Shown here: positions 7,547 to 15,429 of the stretch, piece by piece
Numbering within the stretch: position 1 is the first letter of the stretch
How the letters are laid out: each line of letters opens with the position of its first letter
Assembly: GCF_949298305.1 (NCBI RefSeq)
Contig: NZ_CASFWU010000039.1
Coordinates: 1 to 22,813 of the forward strand
Length of the DNA: 22,813 nt
Source of the DNA: an uncultured Bacteroides sp.
Lineage (GTDB): Bacteria; Bacteroidota; Bacteroidia; Bacteroidales; Bacteroidaceae
Direction: 5' to 3'
Notes under the pieces: generated by a model
Told to the model about the DNA's origin: nothing
What the model saw: only the letters and a program-made list of their open reading frames with translations
Database searches by the model: none
Program-made: the position numbers and the translations under genes

Positions 7547-8653
7547 TTAAATCTCATATCCCCACTGATTCAGTGCAAAACCCCAATTGTCCTGCACCAG
7601 ACGCACTGTACGGTCATCGTACTGATACTTATTCTTTTTGTATCCCTTCTTACCGCCCACATATTTGCTGATGGCATCGCGGGCTTCTGCAAAGCCGGGA
7701 ATGGACAAAGCCTCGTAGATATGCTCTGTCATGCCCATCGCGTCGGCCTCAAAATCCTCGAACTTCACTTCTATCAGATTTCCGGCCGGAATACAACTTT
7801 TGTCCGCCTCATACTTATGATAGAGTTTGGCATAGACGGACAGGATGTTCTGCTCCAGTACGGCATTGTCTATGTCCTGCAGTTTCAGGGGCTGGATAGT
7901 GTTGGTAAAGAAGCTGCGTGTACTCTCAAACACCGTATAAGGATTGCGCATCAGGTAGATGAACTTGGCATTGGGGAACATCTTCACCAGCTCCTTCACC
8001 CGACCCGTATGCGGCGGGTTCTTGCTGAGGAACTGGGTGCCATGCGTATTCCAAAGGGAAATCTTGATGAGTTTGATAAAAGTGTCCTCAAACACCTTCA
8101 GTTCGTCGGCCGTAATGTCATCAAACAACAGATACTTGTCGGCATATTCCTGTTGGTATTCAGGAAAGAACCAGAAGTTGTAATAGGTGTAAGGCATCAT
8201 ATTGGCCAAAGCGAACTCCTCTTCCTGAGGCAAGTCGACCGCCAGCTCCATGTTGTCGGTAGGACGCTTGTCGGGCATCAGCCAGCTCATATTTTTCTTG
8301 AAGAAAGGCTGCCCCCACATCATGAGGTGTGGAAACACGGTCTGATAGGTCGTGTTATAGCCGAAATGACGGTCGCAAGAAAAGACATTGTGGACAAAGG
8401 TTGTCCCGCTGCGCCAATGGCCCAAGATGAACACAGGGTCATGCTCCAGCGGTTTGTCTGCCAACAGTTTCTCATACCGTCTGTCCTGCAAGGGGACCAG
8501 CAGGGAAAGCAGACGGCAGACCATCTTCGTCAGGCGGTACTTGCCTTTGTAGGCAGCACCGATGTTCCGCCCGTCCGTTATCGCCTTAAAGGTCTTCCAG
8601 TCTGCACCGACCAGCGTATTGATCGGCAGTTTATTGAATTCAAGTAATCCCAT
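7547..8653 (-). CDS. PAPS-dependent sulfotransferase (Sulfotransfer_3-like), candidate steroid/lipid sulfotransferase
   Basis: A 368-residue cytoplasmic enzyme that should transfer a sulfonate group from PAPS to an acceptor. The 5'-phosphosulfate loop HWRSGTTFVHN starts at residue 79, the conserved KNPPH is at 211-215, and the 3'-phosphate site LMRNPYTVFESTRSFF starts at 234. These are the PAPS-binding signatures of the family. There is no signal peptide or membrane segment. It follows cysN in the operon, so it is made together with its own donor-synthesis enzymes. From memory, B. thetaiotaomicron BT_0416 lies in the same context and was reported to sulfonate cholesterol and related steroids; this protein may be its counterpart, but I could not compare sequences. 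A 300-bp element now separates it from cysN. Family call is firm; acceptor is inferred. Confidence 0.93.
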   Translation of the reverse strand: MGLLEFNKLPINTLVGADWKTFKAITDGRNIGAAYKGKYRLTKMVCRLLSLLVPLQDRRYEKLLADKPLEHDPVFILGHWRSGTTFVHNVFSCDRHFGYNTTYQTVFPHLMMWGQPFFKKNMSWLMPDKRPTDNMELAVDLPQEEEFALANMMPYTYYNFWFFPEYQQEYADKYLLFDDITADELKVFEDTFIKLIKISLWNTHGTQFLSKNPPHTGRVKELVKMFPNAKFIYLMRNPYTVFESTRSFFTNTIQPLKLQDIDNAVLEQNILSVYAKLYHKYEADKSCIPAGNLIEVKFEDFEADAMGMTEHIYEALSIPGFAEARDAISKYVGGKKGYKKNKYQYDDRTVRLVQDNWGFALNQWGYEI

Positions 8654-8663
8654 ATCAATCTTT

Positions 8664-8676
8664 GTAACTTATTTCA
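8664..8676. repeat. 13-bp direct repeat, left flank of element copy 2
   Basis: GTAACTTATTTCA is identical to 8979-8991 on the other side of the element. The right copy contains the end of cysN, so this left copy is most simply a target-site duplication made when the element inserted. Confidence 0.75.
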
Positions 8677-8680
8677 TTTC

Positions 8681-8976
8681 AGTTTCGCAAGTTTACTAAC
8701 GGGTTGTAGTCAAGGAGTTAAGCCAATACCTTTTATGAATGGTAAACGGTTAATGATAAATGGTTAAGGGTTAAGGGTAAGTGATGAATAAATTCTTCAT
8801 TCCTCATTCCTCATTCCTCATTCTTCATTTTTCCGTTCTTCATTCCTCCGTTCCTCATTATCTTGTCTATTGGCTTTTAACTCCCAAGCCCACCTTAGTG
8901 GGCGGTAACTTCTTCTAACTCCTTTAACTCCTGCAAGTCTGGCTTCGCCGATTTTCAATTCGCACCTGCGAAACTT
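8681..8976. mobile_element. Interspersed MITE-like repeat, copy 2, inserted between cysN and the sulfotransferase gene
   Basis: This is a second copy of the element at 6255-6549, same orientation and almost the same length, roughly nine bases in ten matching by eye, with most differences in the low-complexity centre. The ends are AGTTTCGCAAGT (8681-8692) and ACCTGCGAAACTT (8964-8976). The internal hairpin at 8888-8903 pairs perfectly (GCCCAC, loop CTTA, GTGGGC). It is flanked by the exact 13-bp repeat GTAACTTATTTCA. Removing the element with one flank would leave about 15 bases between cysN and the sulfotransferase gene, like other gaps in this operon. It encodes no transposase, so it would need one supplied in trans. 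Confidence 0.75.
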
Positions 8977-8978
8977 GA

Positions 8979-8991
8979 GTAACTTATTTCA
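8979..8991. repeat. 13-bp direct repeat, right flank of element copy 2
   Basis: Exact partner of 8664-8676. It overlaps the last bases of cysN, including its TAA stop at 8984-8986, so this is the original sequence and the left copy the duplicate. Confidence 0.75.
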
Positions 8992-10441
8992 CAATTCTCA
9001 CCCCAATGCCCTGACGTTCCAGTGCCTTCACCGCCTTTTCCACGGCTTCGTAATGTTCGGGAACAATACCCAACTTGGGCAAGTCGAGTACAGGAATGTC
9101 GGCAGACAGGTGCATGTCCTTGTCCTCCACCCGATTGATTATCATACCGACGGCGCTGGTGTTGTTCGTAATGGGGTCTATCAGAATAAACGAGCCGCAA
9201 GCCTTGTTTTTCTGATAGGGGTCAAAAAACAGTTCTTTGGCCGTGGTCAGCACCACGCGGGCAATCTGGTTGAGCTGCATCGGCAGGGTCTCTTGGGTCA
9301 GCCTGCCGTTCTCCAGCGAAAGGTGCTCCATCGTATTGACATCCACCTTATACTTGATGGAATCAATGTGCGTACGGCTCAGGTTAGTGGTCTGCTTGAT
9401 GAAGAACGACTTGTTGACATCCATCGGCTCTTCGTCCATCCACACCAGCATCGCCTCAAAGTTACGGCCTACGATAGGCAGGTTGTCAGGATGTACCAGC
9501 ATCTCACCGCGCGACACATCTATCTCGTCCTCCAGCGTCAACGTGACAGACTGGGGAGAAAAGGCATAATCCAGTTCACCGTCGTAAGTAACAATACTCT
9601 TGACGCGCGACTTTTTGCCCGAAGGCAAGGCCAGCACCTCGTCGCCCTTGCGCACAACGCCCGAAGCAACCTTTCCACAAAAACCGCGGAAGTCCAGATT
9701 GGGGCGCAGGACATACTGCACTGGGAAACGGAAATCGCTCAGGTTATGATCGTTGTCAATGTGTACCGTCTCCAGGAAGTCGAGCAGGGAGATGCCTCCG
9801 TACCAGGGAGTGCGCTCCGACTTCGTCACCACATTGTCGCCGTCGAGTGCCGAAAGGGGAATGCAAGTGACATCGGGAATGCCAAGCGGCGCAACGAACT
9901 CCTTATAATCGGCCACAATCCGGTTGAACACCTCTTCCGAGAAGTCCACCAGGTCCATTTTATTGACGGCCAGCACCACGTGCTTGATACCCAACAAGGA
10001 TACCAGAAACGTGTGGCGGCGGGTCTGGGTGATGACACCCATCCGGGCATCGACCAGAATGATGGCCAGGTTGGCCGTGGAACCGCCGGTAATCATGTTG
10101 CGTGTGTACTGCTCGTGTCCCGGCGTATCGGCAATAATGAACTTACGGTTATTGGTCGAGAAGTAACGATAGGCCACATCGATGGTGATACCCTGCTCAC
10201 GTTCAGCCTTCAGTCCGTCCAGCAACAAGGCATAGTCTATGTGGTCGCCGGCATTCCCCATCCGCTTGCTGTCACGCTCCAGGGCATCAAGCTGGTCTTC
10301 GTACAATTTCTTGCTGTCAAACAGCAGGCGGCCTATCAGCGTGGACTTGCCGTCGTCCACCGAACCTGCCGTCAGGAAGCGAAGCAGGTCTTTCTGTTCG
10401 TCCTTGTCAAGAAAAGCCTTTATATCTAAATTCTTATCCAT
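8984..10441 (-). CDS. cysN: Sulfate adenylyltransferase subunit 1 (GTPase)
   Basis: The GTP-hydrolysing subunit of ATP sulfurylase. With CysD it turns sulfate and ATP into adenosine phosphosulfate (APS), with GTP hydrolysis driving the unfavourable step. The product has 485 residues. The elongation-factor-like GTPase domain shows the P-loop GSVDDGKST at 26-34, DTPGHE at 105-110 and NKMD at 160-163, followed by beta-barrel domains 2 and 3. It is not fused to APS kinase; a separate cysC lies upstream in the operon. It starts 20 bases after cysD. Its stop codon lies inside the 13-bp duplication flanking the downstream repeat element, so the insertion just spared the reading frame. Confidence 0.96.
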   Translation of the reverse strand: MDKNLDIKAFLDKDEQKDLLRFLTAGSVDDGKSTLIGRLLFDSKKLYEDQLDALERDSKRMGNAGDHIDYALLLDGLKAEREQGITIDVAYRYFSTNNRKFIIADTPGHEQYTRNMITGGSTANLAIILVDARMGVITQTRRHTFLVSLLGIKHVVLAVNKMDLVDFSEEVFNRIVADYKEFVAPLGIPDVTCIPLSALDGDNVVTKSERTPWYGGISLLDFLETVHIDNDHNLSDFRFPVQYVLRPNLDFRGFCGKVASGVVRKGDEVLALPSGKKSRVKSIVTYDGELDYAFSPQSVTLTLEDEIDVSRGEMLVHPDNLPIVGRNFEAMLVWMDEEPMDVNKSFFIKQTTNLSRTHIDSIKYKVDVNTMEHLSLENGRLTQETLPMQLNQIARVVLTTAKELFFDPYQKNKACGSFILIDPITNNTSAVGMIINRVEDKDMHLSADIPVLDLPKLGIVPEHYEAVEKAVKALERQGIGVRIVK

Positions 10442-10461
10442 AGCTTGTCCTTTCTTTTAAT

Positions 10462-11370
10462 TTAAAAGTAACCTTCGCGCTTCTTCTGCTCCATGCTCGC
10501 CTCCTGGTCGAAGTCAATTACACGGGTGGTGCGCTCGCTCTTGGTAGTGGTCATCATCTCCTCCACTATCTTCTCGATAGTGTCGGCATTGCTCTCCACC
10601 GCACCCGTCAACGGCCAGCATCCCAGCGTGCGGAAGCGCACCATGCGCATCTGTATCTTGTCACGGTATTGTTCGGGCAGGCGGTCGTCGTCAGCCATAA
10701 TCAGGTTGCCGTCAATTTCCACACAGGGGCGTTCCTTGGCAAAGTACAGGGGCACAATGGGAATGTTCTCCAAGCGGATATACTGCCAGATGTCCAGTTC
10801 CGTCCAGTTGCTCAGGGGGAACACGCGGATGCTTTCGCCCTTGTGTACACGGGCGTTATAGATGTCCCACAGTTCGGGACGCTGGTTCTTGGGGTCCCAC
10901 TGGTGGAACTTGTCACGGAAGGAGAAAATACGTTCCTTGGCACGCGACTTCTCCTCGTCGCGACGGGCACCGCCGAAAGCGGCGTCGAAGCGGTACTTGT
11001 CCAGCGCATGCAGCAGAGCCTGCGTCTTCATCAGGTCGGTATGCACCTTGCTGCCATGGGTGAAAGGCCCCACACCGGCACGGAAGGCTTCCATATTACT
11101 CTCCACAATCAGGTTCCAGCCGTATTTCTTCGCATATTCGTCGCGGAACTGAATCATTTCCTTGAACTTCCATTTGGAATCAATGTGCATCAACGGGAAG
11201 GGAACCTTACCCGGATAGAAGGCCTTCTCGGCCAGACGCACCATCACAGACGAATCCTTGCCGATGCTGTAGAGCATGACCGGATTCTCGAACTCGGCAG
11301 CCACCTCACGAATGATATGAATAGACTCTGCCTCAAGCTCCTTCAAATGACTTAACTTATATTCTTCCAT
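10462..11370 (-). CDS. cysD: Sulfate adenylyltransferase subunit 2
   Basis: The catalytic adenylyl-transfer subunit of ATP sulfurylase and partner of CysN. The product has 302 residues, the normal CysD length. It carries the PP-loop SIGKDS at residues 35-40 and the family-typical HIDSKWKFKEM and FGGARRDEEKSRAKERIFSF-type segments. The start is the ATG at 11370, two bases after the cysC stop codon; an in-frame extension upstream would only re-read the cysC end. Close packing with cysC and cysN supports a single mRNA. Confidence 0.96.
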   Translation of the reverse strand: MEEYKLSHLKELEAESIHIIREVAAEFENPVMLYSIGKDSSVMVRLAEKAFYPGKVPFPLMHIDSKWKFKEMIQFRDEYAKKYGWNLIVESNMEAFRAGVGPFTHGSKVHTDLMKTQALLHALDKYRFDAAFGGARRDEEKSRAKERIFSFRDKFHQWDPKNQRPELWDIYNARVHKGESIRVFPLSNWTELDIWQYIRLENIPIVPLYFAKERPCVEIDGNLIMADDDRLPEQYRDKIQMRMVRFRTLGCWPLTGAVESNADTIEKIVEEMMTTTKSERTTRVIDFDQEASMEQKKREGYF

Positions 11371-11372
11371 AA

Positions 11373-11984
11373 TTATATCTCTCTCTTCTGAATTTTCGGT
11401 AATACAAGCTCCAGCAGGCGGTTGACGCACTCTTCGAGCGTCAGCACGGAAGTGTCGAGCGTCAGTGCCGGCGAAGCGGGGACATCGAAAGGAGCTGACA
11501 CACCCGTAAAGTCCTTGATTTCGCCACGACGGGCACGGGCATACAAGCCCTTGACATCCCTGCGCTCACACTCCTCCAACGGAGTGCTGACGTAAATTTC
11601 CAAGAAGTTTTCACGTCCGATGATGTCGGCAGCCATCTGACGGATGTCGTTGCCGGGGCTGATAAAGGCGGCAATGGTGATGATGCCGGTGTCGATGAAC
11701 AGTTTGGAAACCTCTGCTATCCGACGAATATTCTCCACGCGGTCTTCCGCACTGAATCCCAAGTTCCTGTTAATGCCGCTGCGGATGTTGTCGCCATCGA
11801 GAATGCGGCACAACAGGCCGCGCTTGTGCAGCTCCCGTTCAAGGGCTATCGCAATCGTACTCTTGCCGGAACCGCTCAGTCCCGTAAACCAAACCATGAC
11901 GCTGTGCTGCCCCAGGAGTTCCTCTTTGTCCCGACGTGACAACATGCTGTCGAATATGGGATATATGTTATCGTTTTTTGTCAT
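11373..11984 (-). CDS. cysC: Adenylylsulfate kinase
   Basis: Phosphorylates APS at the 3' position to give PAPS, the sulfonate donor used by the sulfotransferase of this operon. The product has 203 residues as a stand-alone kinase. Walker A GLSGSGKST is at 35-43, the APS-site DGDNIRSG starts at 63, LGFSAEDR at 75-82 and FISP at 107-110. All match active APS kinases. The gene lies 18 bases after the transporter stop and 2 bases before cysD. Confidence 0.96.
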   Translation of the reverse strand: MTKNDNIYPIFDSMLSRRDKEELLGQHSVMVWFTGLSGSGKSTIAIALERELHKRGLLCRILDGDNIRSGINRNLGFSAEDRVENIRRIAEVSKLFIDTGIITIAAFISPGNDIRQMAADIIGRENFLEIYVSTPLEECERRDVKGLYARARRGEIKDFTGVSAPFDVPASPALTLDTSVLTLEECVNRLLELVLPKIQKREI

Positions 11985-12002
11985 ATCTTATGTCATTACT
12001 GT

Positions 12003-13547
12003 TTAAAAAGGCCAGATAATAGGTATCAGAAATACAGAAATCAAAAAGGTTATGAGATTCAGCGGCAGTCCGATGCGGACAAAATCCATAAACTTGTAGT
12101 TACCGATGCCCTGCACAATCAGATTGGTCTGGTAACCTATGGGGGTGGAGAAACTGGCAGAAGCCGCCATGCAGATGACCACAAAGAACGGCATGGGATC
12201 CACTCCCAACTGAGACGAAATGGACAAGGCAAGCGGAAACGCCAAAGCTGCCGCCGCATTGTTGGTGATGAGCTCGGTAAACAGGTTGGTAATGATAAAC
12301 AGGGCCGCCAGCAGCACATGAGGACCGTAGTGCTCCGTCATGCCAATGATGTAGCAGGCCACGGCATCGGCCACGCCGGAGTTGACCATAGCCTTGCTGA
12401 TGGCAAAAGCGCAGGCAATAGTTATCAGAATGTCCCAGGAAATGTATTTGGTGTACTTGCGGGCCGGAAAGATTTTAGTCCATGCCATGATGACGGTAGT
12501 CACCGAAACAAAGAAAAACATGTCCAGACGGATGGACGGGAAAGCCTCTTTCACGGCAGGAAGTTCGCCCACTGTAGCTCCGACAATCATCAGCACCAGC
12601 AAGACAAGTGCAAACCAGCGCTTCCCCCTGCCGGCAGCCGTATCCACGTCCTTGCCGTTAGCCAGGAGGACAAAGACCGAAGACTCGCCCCACGCCTGAA
12701 TGAAAGTATCATCGGCCATGACAACCAGTGTATCACCCTCGCGCAGGCGGACATTGGCCAGATTTTGGGTGATGCTGGCTCCACCCCGCTTGATTTCTAT
12801 CACTTCCGCCCCATAGTGGCGCTTGAAGTCGAAAGCTCCCAACCGCTTGTTGATGCCCGGGAAACGGGCACCCAGCACGGCCTCTACCGGATGTAAGGTT
12901 CCATGCTCTTCGTCCGACTTTATCGCCTCCTGGCGGACATCCGGCAACAGTTTGGACGAGAACAACAACAGGTAGACAATACCTGCCAGAGCAATGAATA
13001 CACCGACCTTCCCCAACTCAAACATGGTAAAGCCCTCGAAACCGGCTTCCAATATCATGCCGTGTACCACCAGATTGGTGGAAGTGCCTATCAACGTACA
13101 GATACCACCCAGGATGGTGACGTAGGAAAGGGGTATCAGGAACTTGGTGGCGGGCAACTTCACCGCCTCGGCCCATCGTTTGATGATGGGGGCAAAGATA
13201 ACGACCACCGGCGTATTGTTCAGAAAGGCGGAAATAAAGGAGATGGTGGGCAACATGCGGAGCTGAGCCTTGAACACGCTGGTCTTTTCCTGCGGAAGCA
13301 ACTTCTTGATAATCTGCCCCAATGCACCGGACTGCCTCACGCCCTCACTGACCAGGAACAACATGGCCACCGTAATCATGCCCTTGTTGCTGAATCCTTC
13401 CAGCATTTCCTTGGGCGACAGGATGCCTGCACACAAGAACAGCACCACCACCGAAAAGAGCACCATGCCGGGACGCATCTTGTCCATAATCAAAGCAACG
13501 ACCATGCCCAGCAACGCCAGGAGTACAAATACAATCTCAAACGTCAT
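12003..13547 (-). CDS. SLC13/DASS-family anion transporter, probable sulfate permease
   Basis: An inner-membrane carrier of 514 residues with about eleven hydrophobic segments. The two family signatures are both present: NNTPVVV with GTSTNL in the first half, and TNNAAAALAFPLAL with TPIGYQTNL in the second. Between the halves, around residues 220-300, is one soluble TrkA-C (RCK_C) domain, as in SAC1/SLT-type sulfate carriers; many relatives have two. Its start codon overlaps the cysQ stop (ATGA), which implies translational coupling. Position among sulfate-activation genes makes sulfate the likely substrate; family members also carry dicarboxylates, so the substrate is inferred. Confidence 0.9.
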   Translation of the reverse strand: MTFEIVFVLLALLGMVVALIMDKMRPGMVLFSVVVLFLCAGILSPKEMLEGFSNKGMITVAMLFLVSEGVRQSGALGQIIKKLLPQEKTSVFKAQLRMLPTISFISAFLNNTPVVVIFAPIIKRWAEAVKLPATKFLIPLSYVTILGGICTLIGTSTNLVVHGMILEAGFEGFTMFELGKVGVFIALAGIVYLLLFSSKLLPDVRQEAIKSDEEHGTLHPVEAVLGARFPGINKRLGAFDFKRHYGAEVIEIKRGGASITQNLANVRLREGDTLVVMADDTFIQAWGESSVFVLLANGKDVDTAAGRGKRWFALVLLVLMIVGATVGELPAVKEAFPSIRLDMFFFVSVTTVIMAWTKIFPARKYTKYISWDILITIACAFAISKAMVNSGVADAVACYIIGMTEHYGPHVLLAALFIITNLFTELITNNAAAALAFPLALSISSQLGVDPMPFFVVICMAASASFSTPIGYQTNLIVQGIGNYKFMDFVRIGLPLNLITFLISVFLIPIIWPF

Positions 13548-14380
13548 AGGCTTTCGGCTTTAGGATGTGCATGCTTGTCTTCCACGATGAACCACGGATT
13601 CAGCAGATTCTCCTTATTATATAATAAAGGCTGTTCCGTACCGGCCTGATAGATTTCCTTGCCGGCCGCCTTCGCCACAGCGTGCCCGGCTGCAGTGTCC
13701 CACTCCATGGTAGGCGCAAAACGGGGATAAACGTCGGCCTTTCCGCAAGCCACCAGACAAATCTTCAGAGAACTGCCACTGGAAATCAGTTCCACATCGC
13801 CATGACTCCGCTTCATTTCCTCTATGTAGGCTTCCGTCTCCGGCGTCAGGTGTGAACGGGAGGCCACAATGACAAATCTGTCACGCTCCTCCACTTCGGG
13901 CAAGCGGACGGCGTCCGCCTTCAATGCTTCCAGCGTCCGGCCATCGCCGTCGGTAATGCCGGCAAGCCGATAGGCTCCGTCGCCCTCGACTCCCCAATAG
14001 AGTTCCTTCGTCACCGGCACATATACCACGCCCATCACCGGCTTCGTCCCGACAATCAAAGCGATGTTCACCGTAAACTCTCCGTTGCGTTTGATAAACT
14101 CTTTAGTGCCGTCCAACGGATCGACCATCCAGAAAGTCTCCCATCCGCACCTTTCAGCATAAGGGACGGAAATACCTTCCTCGCTCAACATGGGAAAAGG
14201 TGTCTGTTCCAGCCTCTTCCGAATAATTTCATGTGCCCTCTTGTCGGCAAGGGTCAACGGAGAATTATCCGCTTTTCTTTCAATTCCAAAATCGGAAGAC
14301 GGGTCATTATACACCGCAAGAATTTCCCTACCAGCCAACAAAGCGGCATCAATTGCCTCTAATATATAATGCTGTTCCAT
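13544..14380 (-). CDS. cysQ: 3'(2'),5'-bisphosphate nucleotidase CysQ
   Basis: Hydrolyses PAP, the by-product of PAPS use, to AMP and phosphate, and so relieves inhibition of sulfotransferases. The product has 278 residues of the inositol monophosphatase fold. Metal-binding residues are visible as EE at 67-68 and DPLDGTKEF at 87-95, and the C-terminal WDTAAGHAV supplies the last aspartate. The start is the ATG at 14380; an in-frame extension to 14488 encodes a basic stretch unlike the family and runs past the likely promoter. It is the first gene of the operon, with a 4-base overlap into the transporter gene. Confidence 0.94.
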   Translation of the reverse strand: MEQHYILEAIDAALLAGREILAVYNDPSSDFGIERKADNSPLTLADKRAHEIIRKRLEQTPFPMLSEEGISVPYAERCGWETFWMVDPLDGTKEFIKRNGEFTVNIALIVGTKPVMGVVYVPVTKELYWGVEGDGAYRLAGITDGDGRTLEALKADAVRLPEVEERDRFVIVASRSHLTPETEAYIEEMKRSHGDVELISSGSSLKICLVACGKADVYPRFAPTMEWDTAAGHAVAKAAGKEIYQAGTEQPLLYNKENLLNPWFIVEDKHAHPKAESL

Positions 14381-14403
14381 ACTGTGCTCTCTGATATGGG
14401 GGA

Positions 14404-14411
14404 CAAAAGTA
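14404..14411 (-). promoter_or_regulatory. Likely -7 box of the PAPS-sulfotransferase operon promoter
   Basis: The minus strand reads TACTTTTG, a full match to TAnnTTTG, ending 24 bases before the cysQ ATG. The nearest upstream TTTG on that strand (14427-14430) is only 15 bases away rather than 19-21, so the -33 element is poor. A weak -33 may point to an activator. Confidence 0.5.
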
Positions 14412-14842
14412 GAAACTATTCTATTGCAAATAGTTTTCCAAAAGGTTTTATAACTTCTTTTAAACTCCGAGACAGTATTTATTAACACTTTTCACAAACT
14501 CAAAAATGAGGCTTTACAATCGGGATGAAGAATTAACCATCCATATACTTTCCATTTGGAAATTCCACAACAGATGGGATTGGGCTGTCGGTTTACTATG
14601 GTCAGTATCTCCACACAGGCACATCGGGCCGCTGTCTTTATGCAACTCGACCCTATGACGGGGATGAAACGGCAACTTTCCTCCAATAGCGTGCGCATCA
14701 GACCGAAGAGATAGCCACACCGCTGTCGAATACTCTGCCTACTTCAGTGAAATCACGCTGTTATCCGGCGTCCGTTAAACTCTCTCGGGCAAAGATACGA
14801 TCTTTCCCAAAGACAATAAGCATGCCGAGCATACCCATAAAA
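14412..14842. other. Non-coding gap with a GC-rich, unexplained stretch
   Basis: About 430 bases between the cysQ promoter and the SPOR gene terminator. The part at roughly 14505-14790 is clearly richer in G and C than other gaps here and looks almost coding. All frames carry early stops: the best forward frame starts at an ATG at 14505 and runs about 50 codons (MRLYNRDEELTIHILSIWKF and on) to a TGA, and two overlapping minus-strand frames of 68 codons have no recognisable features. A short palindrome (TTTCCATTTGGAAA) lies near 14550. It could be a decayed gene, a repeat family member or a structured RNA; I cannot decide. Confidence 0.4.
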
Positions 14843-14870
14843 AAGGTGGCAACTTCACAGCCGCCACCTT
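14843..14870 (-). terminator. Terminator of the SPOR-domain gene
   Basis: AAGGTGGC (14843-14850) and GCCACCTT (14863-14870) form an 8-bp stem with a 12-base loop. On the minus strand the stem runs straight into TTTT, 59 bases past the SPOR gene stop. This is a typical Rho-independent terminator. Confidence 0.8.
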
Positions 14871-14928
14871 ATCAAGGAGAGGAGAAAAGCTCCCCTCTAT
14901 GAATTACCAAAAAGAAGTCGGTTTATCA

Positions 14929-15429
14929 TCAGAGACGATACAGCAACCAGGAACCCTGGAAGTCCGAACGACCCGGATAGCGAGCCTTGAAGGCATCGCG
15001 GGCATTTTCAGCTTCGGCACGGGTAGCAAACGTACTTACAACCACCCGATACATCGCCTTTTCAGCATTGAACACAACAATGGCATTATAGCCTTCTTTA
15101 TCCAAAAAGCCTTTCAGGCTTTCAGCATTAGCTTTCACGCCAAAACTGCCGCATACCACACTGTAATCCTTCAGGCCATCTTGCGAACCCGTCACCACCG
15201 TCACTTTTTCCTGCCGGACTTCGGCCGGAGCACTTTCCACGACCTTCACTTCTGTCGGAGCACTGATGGCAGGCGACACCTCTTCAGCCGGAACCGTATT
15301 CTGCGGTTCAGCCAGCTCCTGCTGTTTGGCTTTCTCGTAAGCTTTCTTATAAGCACTTTCACTCGATTTACAAGAAGAGAATGCAAACAGGATGCAAACT
15401 CCCAAACCCAAAACTGCTAATTTTTTCAT
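14929..15429 (-). CDS. SPOR-domain lipoprotein
   Basis: A 166-residue exported protein. The first 20 residues form a lipoprotein-like signal with cysteine at 20 (AFSSC; phenylalanine at -3 is unusual). Residues 21-85 are a low-complexity linker rich in alanine, glutamate, proline and valine. The last ~80 residues are a SPOR domain, from DYSVVCGSFG to WLLYRL, with the second half YRVVVSTFATRAEAENARD typical of the fold. SPOR domains bind peptidoglycan stripped of stem peptides, mainly at division sites. The linker would let the domain reach the wall from a membrane anchor. It stands alone, with a clear terminator after it. Confidence 0.9.
   Translation of the reverse strand: MKKLAVLGLGVCILFAFSSCKSSESAYKKAYEKAKQQELAEPQNTVPAEEVSPAISAPTEVKVVESAPAEVRQEKVTVVTGSQDGLKDYSVVCGSFGVKANAESLKGFLDKEGYNAIVVFNAEKAMYRVVVSTFATRAEAENARDAFKARYPGRSDFQGSWLLYRL

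Noticed and set aside
6262..8976. CRISPR array
   Set aside because: The short repeats in the elements are degenerate simple sequence with no regular spacers, there are only two distant copies, and no cas genes are present.
8975..10429. Plus-strand frame of 484 codons opposite cysN
   Set aside because: Composition is histidine-, valine- and glutamine-rich without domains, typical of the strand opposite a GC-rich gene; cysN on the other strand has all its GTPase motifs.
14492..14720. Two overlapping minus-strand frames of 68 codons
   Set aside because: Neither has a ribosome site, a domain or a plausible composition; they overlap each other in the GC-rich gap, which is described instead as unexplained.
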